Origin: Aphanomyces cochlioides
Lineage: Eukaryota; Oomycota; Saprolegniomycetes; Saprolegniales; Verrucalvaceae
Direction: 5' to 3'
Assembly: GCA_019828595.1 (NCBI GenBank)
Contig: JAHQRK010000005.1
Location: forward strand, 992,001-1,056,000
Length of the DNA: 64,000 nt
This document shows positions 30,865 to 42,477 of this stretch, in pieces. A program made the translations under genes and the position numbers. Within the stretch, counting starts at the first letter, position 1, and each line of letters begins with the position of its first letter. Under the pieces are notes generated by a model. The model ran no database searches, was not told the origin of the DNA, and was given only the letters and a program-made list of their open reading frames with translations.

Positions 30865-32644
30865 TTAAAATTTAAACTCGTATGAGCTCTTCCAGCTGCT
30901 GTTGCTTGGTGGGGACTGCATGTTGTGCATTGCCATGGGTGAGATAGGATTGGCGTTTCCTTGTGGAAAGCCGCCGAATTGACTTGGAGGATAGTTGCCT
31001 TGAGGAGACATGGGTGAAAAGGCTTGAAAGCCGCCCATGGATGGCTGGCCTTGCGGAGGATAAGCACCTTGAGCAGGATAGCCACCTTGGGCATGGTAGC
31101 CACTTTGGGCAGGATAGCCGCCTTGACCTGGATAACCGCCTTGAGCAGGATAGCCACCAGGCACATTTTGTTGAGGAGTCGCTTGCCATGGCATCAATTT
31201 CGGCTGGTTGCACTCTTCAAATGCTTGAAAGACGTCACGGGCTTCGGTTTGCTTGACGCTGCTGTTGTTTGTTGGGCTGACCAGAAAGCCAAAGGAATCG
31301 ACCACCTTGGACGTTGCCGGTGGGGGTGCAGGCTGTGCAGCAAATGGATCGAATGAAGACTTGGAGAAATCAGCAAAATCAGCAAACGTTGCGCTGGTGA
31401 CGGGAGCCACTGGAGCTGCGGGGGCACTCACATTGAGTAAGTCAACAGCTTTGCCAGAATTCACACGGCTGGGCTTTGCCTCATCAACCACAATATTTCC
31501 CTTCTCGCCTGAATTCGTGCGGGAATTGCTACCAGAATTGGGACGAGAGGTAGATTTTGCAACACTGCCACGCTTAGGCAAAGGTTGACTGCCCAAGATG
31601 GCATCGCAGCATGCGATAACTTCGTCAATATTGGCCCGCTCTTCAACATCTTCACAAAGCATTCGTTGGATAAGCGCAGGAACATCTTTGCCATAGCTAT
31701 GCCCCGATGGGATCGTGTATTTTGACGTTCGCAGACCCTCTGGAGGAAACGGTGGCTTAAAGAATGCCATCGTATATAGAACGCAACCCAAAGCCTATCA
31801 ACCCTTGAGAATGTTGATTGTACCAAAGCCGTACCCAAATATCGACTGCTTCAGTGAGTACTCCGTTGCCAAACATCGCCGTGCCTTCAATATCAGCTAG
31901 CTCGGGGCTTCGATACATAGCTGTCGTGCGTTTCTCCACGACGTCGATTTCAGTTGTGCGATCTTCCTAAGAAAAAAAGGTGAACTTTCAGATGCATTTA
32001 TTTTTAGAAACGAACCTTGGTTGTGAGAACACGAGGACCTTCAACACACGAGCCGAAATCACACAACTTGTAGACACCCGATTTGGCGAGAAGGAAATTT
32101 TCAAGCTTGATATCACGATGGGCAATTGGAGGCTCTTGTCGGTGGAGATACTGAACAGGCCTAGAAATAGCGCACGTTTACTGCCTGTGGATAATAATCG
32201 AGTGCATTACATGCAGAGTGAGCGGAATGTCTTGATAAGCTCTTCAAGAGTAAAGCGTTTTTCGCCCATTTTCTTCATATTGTCGTATAAATGTCCACCA
32301 GGACAGAATTCCATGAGAATGAAAACTTCTTGCTCCGATCGACTTTTGTTGATCTGGCTGTCGACAAACTCGACTATTGACGGGTACTTGAATCTTCGAT
32401 GAAATTCAATTTCGTTCTTGAGCAGCTCCATATACATCTAGACACATTTTAGTCGATTTCGCGGGCCAAAGAAGTGTACAGCATCATTTGCGACTAAACG
32501 TTTGAGTACCAATGTCTGCGACGAAGACGTATCTTTGACCAGAAAGATGAATGACGAGCCTCCTTCGCCCAAATACTTTGTCACCTCAACGGTATGGCGT
32601 CCAATTGTTCCTACGCGTCCAATTTGAGCATGTACGTTCCCCAT
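30865..32644 (-). CDS. AAK1/GAK-type (NAK family) protein kinase, 5 exons
   Basis: Exons 32644-32480, 32437-32211, 32160-32016, 31966-31835 and 31794-30865 join in phase to 532 residues. Kinase landmarks are GEGGSSFIF (glycine loop), LVLKRL (catalytic Lys), AHRDIKLENFLL (HRD loop), LCDFGSC (DFG), MYRSPE and ALGCVLYTM. The GEGGSS loop and DFGS are typical of clathrin-associated NAK kinases. The tail has a DPF motif (AP2-type adaptor binding) and hexapeptide repeats of GGYPAQ type. It probably phosphorylates adaptors in endocytosis (family inference). In-frame Met codons at 32749 and 32710 are alternative starts. Confidence 0.9.
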
Positions 32645-33142
32645 CACGCCGTTCTCTTGCTTGTTGCGCGCCACAAAGAAAACAAAGTGATCAAGTTTCT
32701 CTTGATGCATCTGTAACCGCTCAAGATACCGGATGTACGATTCGTACATTCACCCACTTCGCCTCGACACATGGCAATGCAATCGTACATTCAAGTTGTA
32801 CAGCATTCTGTACGTCATTTTGAAAATGCACCAATGTGGTCTTCTTCTTCCACATAAATTCAAGATATATAGCCAATCAAGTATTGATTTTAATGTACGT
32901 GTACATTCACGTTTCTATACAAATGACCTGAATAAGCTTGTTTAAAACAGTAGATATGAGGTACGTACAGTACATTGTACAAACTGACTGTTGAATTTTT
33001 ATCCAATAAGAGGCCATTATATAGATAATTTGTGAATATTTTAGCCAATCCAATGAAGACTTGAGATCGCCCTCGCTGAGCCACTTACTGACTGACTTGA
33101 GCGGTCGAAAACACTTGCGTTTTTAGCTTTGGCCTTCCCGAC
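32645..33142. other. Shared upstream region of the kinase and ATP synthase gamma
   Basis: This 498-bp spacer lies between divergent genes. It holds repeated GTACA/TGTAC motifs (for example around 32730-32820 and 32890-32985) that could be control sites for either gene. No coding sequence is evident. Confidence 0.4.
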
Positions 33143-34177
33143 ATGTCGATGATTCCTCGCCAAGTGAACGCGATCAAGTACGATTAGCCTTGATGGAGCT
33201 GCATATCTTAGCCTTGTTTGGATAGGGTCGCTGGTACACGTGGTATGGCCACCGAAAAGCAAAGTAAGCAGACCTCTCTTGCGCATGTTGAACTGACTCC
33301 TGCGTCTTAGTTTTGATGCGTATTAACGCTACGTCCAACATTGCCAAGATCACCAAGTCGATGAAGATGGTGTCCGCTGCTAAGATGCGTGGTGCTGAAA
33401 AGCGCTTGTCGGATGGCCGCCCCTTCGCCGTAGGACACGACCTGGGTGCATTGTACGACTTATATCCGTGTGTAGACCTTTTTGGACAACATTGAAAGCC
33501 CCATCCGTGTCTACGAAAAGGATGGTGTGATCCCTAAGGAAGAATTGACTGGTTCCAACACGTTTGTTCCTATCACGTCTGACCGTGGTTTGTGCGGTGG
33601 TTGTAACTCGTTCGTGGCCAAGGCTGTGCGCAACCAAGTCAAGGATAACTTGGACAACTCAAAGCTCTTCGTCATTGGTGATAAGGGCCGTGCTCAATTG
33701 CGCCGCACCCACGGCTCGATCGTTTCCGGCAATGCCACCGAAACCTGGATCACCCCCCCCAACTTTGCCAAGGCCAGTGCTTTGGCTGAAGCCATTTTGG
33801 CCGGCGTCAAGGACGACGAAAAGGTGCACGTTGTCTTCAACAAGTTCGTGTCTGCCATTGCTTACCAACAATCGGTCCGCACGGTTGATGTGACCAAGGA
33901 TGTGTTTGAAAAGTATGAACTCGAACCTGACAACAAGGAAGAAGTGTTGGCGGATTTGCGAGAATTCCAATTGGCGTCGTCCATTTTCCACGGCATGCTT
34001 GAATCCAACACGTCGGAAGAATCTTCGCGTATGACTGCTATGGAAAACGCCTCGGGCAATGCTTCCGATTTGATCAACAGCTTGCGTTTGGTCTACAACA
34101 AGGCCCGTCAATCCCGCATCACGACTGAATTGATCGAAATTATCTCTGGTGCTGCGTCGTTGGATGCCCAAAAGTAA
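33143..34177 (+). CDS. ATP5F1C: Mitochondrial F1 ATP synthase gamma subunit, 4 exons
   Basis: Exons 33143-33163, 33212-33263, 33311-33429 and 33476-34177 give 297 residues. The N-terminus is a short mitochondrial presequence ending near TRGMATEKQ. The mature protein starts with the N-terminal helix (NIAKITKSMKMVSAAKMRGA), has SDRGLCGGCN in the Rossmann part, and closes with the C-terminal helix (ASDLINSLRLVYNKARQSRI). The gamma subunit is the rotor shaft of F1. The first, 7-codon exon is the least certain; its donor was chosen because it keeps the phase. Codon use is strongly biased, as in a highly expressed gene. Confidence 0.93.
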
Positions 34178-35065
34178 ACTAAGTCTGTCGGCATGTCTGA
34201 ATGAGAAAAGATGGATGCTTTTTTACTTGTCTTGTTCCTTAACGAGTTTCAGCTATAATTGCTTTGCCACAGGTGTTGCCAAATACTCCCCGTTGTCATT
34301 TCCTTGACGCGAAGTTGCCGAGGCATGTCGAGTACTAGTTACTACAATAGGTCGGATGACTCGAATTTCACGGCACTGACGTAAATAATTCCAAGGTGCC
34401 GGAGCCATATGAACAGGGCATGCACTGCTGAAAGCTGTAGGCGCCAGAAGAAGAACGCAAACCCTTTCGTAGCACATTTTTTCCTCGGCTTTGACAATCA
34501 GAAGCTCAATATGATACGACAGTTGAAATTGATGGAAACCTACAATCTAAAGTCAAAGCCACCATTGTGGCTTTGCAGCATATTTGAGAACAGAAGATTA
34601 GTGAAAACTCTCATCCTTCAAGTGGCTGTGTCAACGACTACTGTGCTTGGTGGGCTTTGGCAAAGCTCGTTTGACAGAACGTGTTGCCTGCAAGGCCATC
34701 TCCTTCGAAGCCCTGGCTTTTGGCATTCCATTCAACGAGCTTAGTCAACAAAGATATGATCTGCCAGGCTCCGATGGAAACAAAGTACTAACTGGTTATA
34801 TTTGCAGACATTGCTTCAACAAGCCATGAGTCATGAGCTGGAAATCTTCAATGCAAGCAATGAACGTACAAAATTGAGAGTAATCTATCAACCAATCGTC
34901 CCAAGCTTATAGTAACTTATCGTTACCTTGAGGACATGCATTATCTGAAGCCTGGTGTTCTTATATTCGTAGTGAACGCAAAGACTTCGGAGATTAACGT
35001 GGGGCGATGAAGCCGATGACGAGATCAAATGGCTCTTTTTTAAGTTACGTTAATAATGCAAACGC
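34178..35065. other. Intergenic region, possible decayed gene
   Basis: Bases 34490-34830 keep a readable stretch on the plus strand (NDYCAWWALAKLV in one frame) with stops and frame changes, suggesting a decayed gene of unknown kind. Nothing else is recognised. Confidence 0.3.
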
Positions 35066-35521
35066 TTAGACTTCGGCCACTGGCGTTTGGGCTGGAGCTT
35101 GTGCCGACTTTTCATACACGTACTCGTCAAAGTATGTGATTTTGAGGAGCACAAGTTGAGCAACAATACCAAAGCCCAAAAACACGCAGCACGCATTTCC
35201 GGCACTCTTGCTCAAAGCAAACACATGATTGCTCGAGGCGACGACAATCAATGCGAGGAGCAATGCAACAGCCACCACAGCTTCAGCAATGAGTTTGGTT
35301 TTCGCAGTCAACTTCACCTTGTTGAGCTTGGAGACGAGCACAAAGTAGCCGGCACCATACACCGCAACGACGAGACTCACAATCAAGCCAAAGACGCCAG
35401 CTCCTGCACTGTTCAATTTCGTCGTTGTCAAGAAGGCAATAAAGGCGAAGAGGAATTGAGCCGCGCGGAGCACAAGCGGCAACGAGTAGTTTTCCCAGTC
35501 GAAGAGATCTTTCCAATACAT
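35066..35521 (-). CDS. MARVEL-like four-helix membrane protein
   Basis: The 151 residues start MYWKDLFDWENYSL and include four hydrophobic segments: LRAAQFLFAFIAFL, GVFGLIVSLVVAVYGAGYFVL, AEAVVAVALLLALIVVA and CCVFLGFGIVAQLVLL. A cytoplasmic tail rich in Ala/Pro follows. The layout fits MARVEL-domain proteins of membrane apposition and vesicle traffic. The frame is open upstream to 35812, but that part lacks any recognisable feature and may be an intron or leader. Confidence 0.65.
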   Translation of the reverse strand: MYWKDLFDWENYSLPLVLRAAQFLFAFIAFLTTTKLNSAGAGVFGLIVSLVVAVYGAGYFVLVSKLNKVKLTAKTKLIAEAVVAVALLLALIVVASSNHVFALSKSAGNACCVFLGFGIVAQLVLLKITYFDEYVYEKSAQAPAQTPVAEV

Positions 35522-36307
35522 GGCAAATTCCAGAATGCCTCCAAGATGCCGTTGAACTTTTTGCCGTGTGTCAAGAAATGTCCAACCATCATTCCTTGAA
35601 TATGGACAAACATTTTTCTTCAATTTGATTAGCAAAAAGTTGACATATTCGTTGAATGGACCAATCAGAGAAGGAGTGAGACAGCACGCTTGGTCTGGCT
35701 GGACACGACACACAGCCACGCGATTGCTTGCTTCGGAGCCTCCCATGGGGTTTGTTGATACGGTACTGTCAAACGGCTGTGTTTTGCGATACAAAAGGTT
35801 GAGATCGTGCATACCACGCGAAATTTAACGCCAACCTTGGAATTTGTATCCACGATGCATAGTTGAGCTTGCCCCTTCGGATAATTTGGACTTCAAGTTT
35901 CGAGCACCCTTGTCCACCAATGCATTTCAACTGAAGTCCAACGAAGTTGAGGATATAGGCAAAGCTATTGACTGGAAAGGATGCTTGCTCCTTAGATGGT
36001 AAGCTGCACGTGCATATTTCATCAAAAATGCAATGCATAATTAAAAATTCACGTTTGGCTGACAGTCCCAAATTTCGACTTGTGGGGACGTAGGTAACTG
36101 TTTGTACAGACGCTCATGTTTGAATGAAAGGACTTCACCCCAATGTTATCTGTACCCCGTGAACTCTGTTTAAAAAGAAATGTCTTCGGACATACGCGAG
36201 GCAATCAAGCTTCATTGATTTGCCTTTGAGGTGGCTTGAGAGGCGTTTTTGAATCCAAATACTTTAGATGATTTATCAAGTGAGACAGTTGTACTGTGGA
36301 AAGCCTC

Positions 36308-36765
36308 TACCGTATTTCCTGTAAGGTTGTCACCACTATTTTTTCCCATTGAGTTGTCACCACTGATATAATTATTTAAATGATTTATACAAATTTATAG
36401 TATACATTTATAATACATTCTGATGAAATTTTTCAGAGTTCCCCTTGAGTTGTCACCAGTCAGATCTTATTGGAAGAAATGCAATGGTTCAATAAGATAC
36501 CAGGGCATAAATTTATCGTGTTCATGCGATGCAGTCGGCAAACCAGGACCCAAATGAGCGTTGAAGGTTTTCATTCTCCCAAACTGGAGTCAGCCACTCG
36601 TAAAGTCGACATACGACTGCGAGGTGTTCTTGATAATAATATGATTGGTAGATAAGTCTAATTTTTACCCAATCAAATGTACCTCGTTTTGATATCTGAT
36701 TTCCTTTGGACTTGTCACCATTTTTGAATATCATTCGTGGTGACAACCTTACGGGAAATACGGTA
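36308..36765. mobile_element. 458-bp MITE with 29-bp inverted repeats and TA flanks
   Basis: The left end at 36308 and the reverse complement of the right end at 36765 share 28 of 29 bases (start TACCGTATTTCC, end GGTTGTCACCAC). TA at each edge fits a Tc1/mariner-pogo type target. There is no transposase inside. The motif TTGTCACC recurs at about 36355, 36447 and 36713. Confidence 0.85.
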
Positions 36766-37221
36766 TATATTTATTTTGCCAGATATGTCAACACTTATAA
36801 TTATATAGAGGCTATAATTTATGAAAGAAATACATGCAGTTGTTATCATGAATTGTTTGGACGATTGCATATCGAATAATGCAGTTCATTCATTTCGTGG
36901 ATTAATGATGCTCTCGTATTTATGCATACAAACTTCAGGTCAAAAACAACAATATATTAAGACTCTAAAATTGAATCCATATAAAGTATAAAAGGTGTAT
37001 CGTTACAATCGACCAATTAAATGATGCCAAATATGTGTCTCAGGATCACGCGAATTTCACCTGACGTCAATTTTGATGGCACCATTTGATTCAGGAGGGG
37101 GGTTTACCTCGAGAACCCTCCTGCAGCGCCCACCAAATCCAACAACTATCTACCCATGTCACTAGAAGCTAAGGTATCATGTCAATCAAACCTCTCATGC
37201 ATTATAGATATCCTCGGAGGC

Positions 37222-38580
37222 CTACACGTCATCAAACAAGACATTGTCATCCTCATCGGCCAAGACAATTGCTTGGCGCGTCTCAACGAGGTACTCAGCC
37301 ACTTTACAGGTCACATTGTCATCATCAGCCACAGGTTCGATGTCGTTTGTCAATGTCTGTTCGGCATGTGAGATAACCTTACACTTCACGAAACCATTGA
37401 CAATACACTTCCTAGGGATATCTTCCCATGCTGCGTTCACACACTGGACAATGTCAAAGCGTGACGGGGCACGCAAACGGAACCCTTCGGCTTGAGCCTG
37501 GTGACAGGTAATCTCTTTCATAAGGAATGAAAGCCATGATTTTCTCAACCTGGACTTCAAAGGTCGCATCCAAGCGACATCAGCAGGCTGACATATCCAC
37601 GTGAAGGTTGGTGGAATCTTTTCGACCACGACATTAAGGGTATCCGCATAGGCCTGGACAGCAGGTGTAAAATGCGCACTAAAGTCGTCCCAAAGAAGCA
37701 AAATGTTTGGCATATTTGCCGATGACCAAAGTGGTAAGCTAGAAACCGCAGCGATATATCTGAGTTCCACCACGCCGTAGGATTGCCATAAATCTGTGAT
37801 GGGTACATCTCCTGCAGCTCCAAAATTTCCTTCCACACATGAACGCCGAAGCCATGTCTTTCGCTAAGCTTGGCTTCCACGACACTTGCTTGCTTGGCCA
37901 CCGTGGTTTTCAAGACCAAGAAGAGTGGGTACTTTGTGCCCGTCGAGTCCGCAAGAAGCATTGCCGTTGCTCGGGTCTTCTCTTGCCCGGCGCACTTGAT
38001 CCAAACAGTTTTTGAACTCTGTCAAGGCAGCGTCACCACTTGCTTGATTGGATTGGCCAGACCTTGTCTTTGCTCGAAATGCAAATCCCCAACGGGCTGT
38101 GAATCCACGTATCCAAGATGGAGAGGCCTTGAACATTTCAGGAGGTATGCCAAGATCTTGGGCAACATTCATGGCTTTTGTAGCTAGAAGCATTGAACTG
38201 ATGGGAATGCCTTCGTTGCGCAGGTGGGAGACCCATCGAGCAAGGTTCTCCTCAACTTCGTTCCCAAGGACTGTGCCCAAGCCCCTCTCCCTCGTTGACT
38301 TCATTTTCGATGTTGATGGTGTTGTCGCTAATGCTGTTATTCTTCCTCGTTTTGTCTCCCATCTTAAAATTCGTTTACGTGCCGTTTCACGATCCGTGCC
38401 TTTCAAATTCCCGAAGAACTCGTCTATAGCTTCGTGAATGCCAAATTCCTTGTAATGGTTGATAACATGGAGTTGTTTTCTGTAGTCGAATCGGTCTTGT
38501 TTAAACTTTATTTTTGCAGCCCTAATTCCTTTAAGGGAGGGGCGGCCGGAGGCGACCTGATGTCCTTGACTTGGCGGCAT
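37222..38580 (-). pseudogene. pogo-like DDE transposase relic
   Basis: The N-terminal part (38580 to about 38015) has a helix-turn-helix region and a CENP-B-like DNA-binding part (SPSWIRGFTARWGFAF). It then joins in another frame to VWIKCAGQEKTRATAMLLAD. The segment of about 60 residues that carries the first catalytic Asp in this family is missing. The rest continues (IYGNPTAWWNSDISLRFL), changes frame near 37725, and keeps LLLWDDFSAH (second Asp) and TWICQPADVAWMRPLKSRLR (third acidic site). It cannot be active. Terminal repeats were not found. Confidence 0.8.
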
Positions 38581-39676
38581 GCCTTCAGTTCGCGCTCAAA
38601 GTGAATTTGAAGCCGGATTTTATTGGTCCATTGGTTGTATCAGATTACAGAGAGTTTGTACATCCAGAGGTTTGGCGGGATATACAATATAACTGTTTAG
38701 AGGTAATTTTGCTGGTGCAACTGTCCCACTTGAGAAGTCATCTAAAGTATCGAAAAGAATTTCAGTGTCCTCAATTTTGATACACCGTAGAACCACATAT
38801 TTTACATGTACATCTATTTGCAAAGTACTTTTGAAAAATGATTATTGCCTTTCTGTCGGAAGGTCTTGAGAGCTCTATTACTGTGTTCCATCAAGCATTA
38901 AAGTCCCCTCGATGAATAAGTTGGTCACATGCGTCAACTCGTTAAACTTTCGCCCAATGCGATTAATCCATAAAGTGAATCAATAGAGCCTCGCCACACA
39001 GACACGATTAAGGGAATAGCGCTTAGGTCCTTGAGTCTACGAATTGACTTCATTCGGATCGTTCCTCAGTTATACTTTCGGTAGGGCTCGGCTGGTAGCC
39101 TCACCGTGTAGGTAAGCAATTAATGAGTCAAGGTGGTGGTCGGGGACTTCATTCAAAGATCCTTCAGCCCCATAGGCGATTCAAATTGATGACTTTTCCC
39201 TCGATTAATAGTTCAAACTCATTTCTGAAACTCAGTACCATATCGACAGCGATTTTTACTTGTCCTGCATGCAATGTTTCACATTGCGTTAGGATCTGAG
39301 GGAAGTGTAATGTGTGTTTTAAATGTAAGCTCAATTCCCATGTCATTTTTGGAACTGTATTCAAATTTACGTGATAAACTACGCGTATTTTACTCTAAAT
39401 CATCATCTTGAGAAACCTTGCTATTATCAATAAACTGTACAAATACATATTTTATTTATTCAAAAGATGCATTCAAATTGCACAAATTACCTACGACATA
39501 TAATATATTATACTTTTCTATACATTCAGTCACTGAGTAATTTATTGACATCCATTTCTAATCTTCAATCTTCATTTACAAAATTTTTGTTAATTGATGT
39601 CACACGGCAGTAATGATGTGATGTATTTATGCAACCTGTCATACCAATCCATTGAGTCGTAACTTTTCAACTCGCC
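38581..39676. other. A/T-rich intergenic region
   Basis: No supported gene, RNA or terminal repeat is visible. Bases 39380-39620 are strongly A/T-rich. Confidence 0.4.
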
Positions 39677-40375
39677 ATGTCTGTTAAATGTCCAGGATGT
39701 CCTCACTACTTTTCGAAGCGTGCAAACATGAAACGTCATGCTTCGAAAGCACATCCAAACCTGACTGTTTCAACTTTACGTACGAAAAAGACGGATTCGG
39801 AGAGAAAAGAAGCCAAAAAAATTCGAATCAAGATGGATTATCAACGTCGAAAAGTTGCACGTACCCCCAAAAGCCGAAGCCAACGAAGTTGCACCCTCCG
39901 AAAAACTTATCGCGAACAACTCACCGAAGCCGATGCTGCAAAACGTGGTCACTCAAAAGCCAAAAATCCCCCCGTTCATGTTAAACCATCGAACTTGAAG
40001 GGGGCTGGCAATGTCGTATTTGCAGCTGTTGATCTATTTGAAGGTATTTTCCTTTCAAATTATGACCAATGAAGTACGATAGGTGACTTTGTGACGCTGT
40101 ATCAGTGTGAGAACACTGTTCCTCCAGACAATAGATATACTATTGACTTGGGACGAGGTGAGAAATATGGTATACGAAAGATTCCGACGACACAAAGATA
40201 TTACGCTGGATCTTTTATCAATCGCAGCATTCGTGGAACGTATTTTAAGACCAATTGCACTGTCGCTCAGTACACGGATGGTAAATTCTACATTCGAATG
40301 ACACGAGACGTGAAGGAAGGCGAAGAGTTGTTTGCCGTTTATGGGAAAGGATACAAAATTATGAGATATATTTAA
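39677..40375 (+). CDS. C2H2 zinc finger plus SET-domain protein, 2 exons
   Basis: Exons 39677-40043 and 40083-40375 join in phase to 219 residues. Residues 5-27 form a C2H2 finger (CPGCPHYFSKRANMKRHASK...H). A very basic stretch (30-95) follows, then a compact SET domain: VKPSNLKGAGNVVFAAVDL at the start, GSFINRS with NCTV in place of the NHSC-PN motif, and TRDVKEGEELFAVYG at the end. SET domains transfer methyl groups to lysine. The pre- and post-SET cysteines are absent. The gene ends 75 bp before a pogo element. Basic region plus finger suggests targeting to DNA (inference). Confidence 0.75.
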
Positions 40376-40449
40376 TGTAATATCTCCGTGCCTTTTACTA
40401 TACATTAATTAATCTATTTTTTTCATATAAACTATGGTATATATTGAAT

Positions 40450-42242
40450 TACAGTGATCGGGAAATATAAGACCATCGACAAACCCTACCCCATTTTCTA
40501 ACCCTCAAATTTAATAATATAAAATTTAACAATAGATAGATATGACAGGTTGTCAAACATCGCTTCATGGCCATAACGTTTCTGACCGATGTCAGAAAAC
40601 AGCGAGAAGTTGAGCAAACTGCGACGCTCTTACACCGCGTCGTACAAGCTGAAGGTTCTACGTGCCGTCGAAGAACAAGGACTAGAAACTGTGGTTGAAA
40701 CAACTGGAATCTCCAAAGAAACGATACGCAAATGGAATGCGACAGTGTTAAATTCCCTTCAACCACAAGCCAAAGGGACTCCAGGAGCTGGAAGACCGTG
40801 TATTCTCCCACAGCCCCAAGTAAGGAAAATAATATATTGTATTATTGTATCTTTGTTGACTGCATAGAGTCTTCTCGAGTTCATGGTCTACTTAAGAGAG
40901 AAGAGAAGACCATTGAGCACCTTTCACATGGTGCAGTATCTTAAGTCACACCACCAAGAGTGGTTGCAAAACTACATCGCTTCCTGCGAGTGTGTTGGCG
41001 ATCCTTACAAAAATGTGAGATCTCTTTGCAGAGATTTTGCTCTACGCAACAACTTCTCATGGCGGCGTGCTGCGACGTCATCATTCCCGTTGTCGCGTGA
41101 TGAGCTCCGAGATTTAAAGGAGAAATTCTGTTCCGAATTCTGGAACAATTATCGGTACTTTACGAGTGAAAATATCATTAACGTAGATGAAACGGGTATC
41201 TTCTACGATACCCCTCCTCGCTATCTTTGGACCCAAATTGGCCAAGACACTTCATTAGACTCGAGTGAGAAGTCGTCCTCACGATTGACAGCGGTGCTAT
41301 CAGCCCGCAGTAACGGTAGTATTTAGTGTCACAACATTATATTTTTACTAACACTAATTACAGGAGAAAAACTCCCCCATACTCTTCATCATCAAGGGTG
41401 AAAAGGGAGGTTATATTGAACAAGATGAACTCCAAGATTATTCTCAACCCCATGCGTATTTTGTTCAGAAGAAAGCATGGATGGACGCTGATGGATGGAA
41501 ATATTTCTTGTCTGATTTTATGAGGTACATAGACGGAGCTATACATATATTTACACTATTTAGATCTGAAGTGCGAGGCCCAACACTATTTGTTGTTGAC
41601 AATTTTGCTGCTCATGTGAGTGATCAAAGTTACTCTATTGTGGAGGAGGAGCTGAGCTCATACCTTTGTCCTCTCCCCAAGAATTGCACATCTGTATTGC
41701 AACCTCTTGACGTGGGCGTGATGGGCCCTTTCAAAAGTGTGTTGCGCCGAATGTGGCTTGCTGAGACGACCACTCAGCGAACAGCCAAAGAAAAGCGAAT
41801 GGCGACAATTAAAAGGGCGATTGCGGCTTGGGAGGCAATCACTCCCGAAACAATAAGATCTAGCTTTTGAAAAGCGTTGCCAAAAGTTCATTGAATCAAT
41901 ACACTGTGTGCATTTCGTGTTGCATTGCGACGGCTTGTTCATTGAGACATCTTCGAAATGGATGCAGCAAATATAAAATTATAGAGTTTTCCCTATTTCT
42001 TCAAAAATCCGATGACTTCGGATCGGTTGCATGACAAACTGTGTAATTTGTAAACTCTAGCAAGTTTCAAAGTATATGAAGTCTTACAATCTTGTTCAAT
42101 ACAGATTTCGTACTCATTTCTAAATTGCACTATTCAATTTGAAGGGGTACAATTTATTGCAGTACATGGAGTCCATGTTGAGGCTGAAATTGACCAATCA
42201 CCGAAGAATCGCCCATGGTCTTATATTTCCCGGATCACTGTA
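40450..42242 (+). mobile_element. Pogo-type DNA transposon, CAG...CTG ends, TA target
   Basis: The left end CAGTGATCGGGAAATATAAG and the reverse complement of the right end agree over about 26 bases with one inserted C, and TA lies on both sides (40450-40451 and 42241-42242). CAG termini and the TA duplication are the pogo hallmark. One transposase gene lies inside in the same orientation. Confidence 0.9.
40589..41870 (+). pseudogene. Pogo transposase, one frame break
   Basis: Exons 40589-40819, 40868-41315, 41364-41524 and 41564-41870 are supported by GT/AG sites; the last intron (39 bp) keeps the frame open and may be unspliced. The N-terminus is a psq/HTH domain (YTASYKLKVLRAVEEQG, GISKETIRKW), then a CENP-B-like part, then the DDE core: INVDETGIFYDTP (Asp 1), LFVVDNFAAHVS (Asp 2) and SVLQPLDVGVMGPFK (Asp 3). 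All three acidic residues are present. A run of five C at 41374-41378 shifts the frame, where four would restore GEKLPILF. The stop at 41870 also looks slightly early, since KALPKVH follows in frame. Confidence 0.85.
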
Positions 42243-42477
42243 TGTGAAATTTGTACTGCCTACGGTTTTCTCAATGCGTAAAGAGCGTAAGTTTTACTCT
42301 GTGAAGGTGGAGATGGTTTCAAAAATATAGCTTTACGATTAGTGATATCATTTGTGTTACTTGAATTGTTTTCTGGTAAATTAGATTCGACAGTACTTTA
42401 TATGTGTATTGATGAGCATGATTGCTGTATCGATGCAGTCTGTCTACGTGATGCTTATTCCTGTTCTGTTTGCATAG

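Noticed and set aside
34490..34830. Readable stretch that might be a conserved gene
   Set aside because: Reading needs several frame changes and stops, and no family was recognised; kept only as a possible decayed gene in the intergenic note.
37097..37126. Hairpin around CAGGAGGG...CCCTCCTG
   Set aside because: The stem is only 8 bp with a long loop and there is no linked feature; it may be chance.
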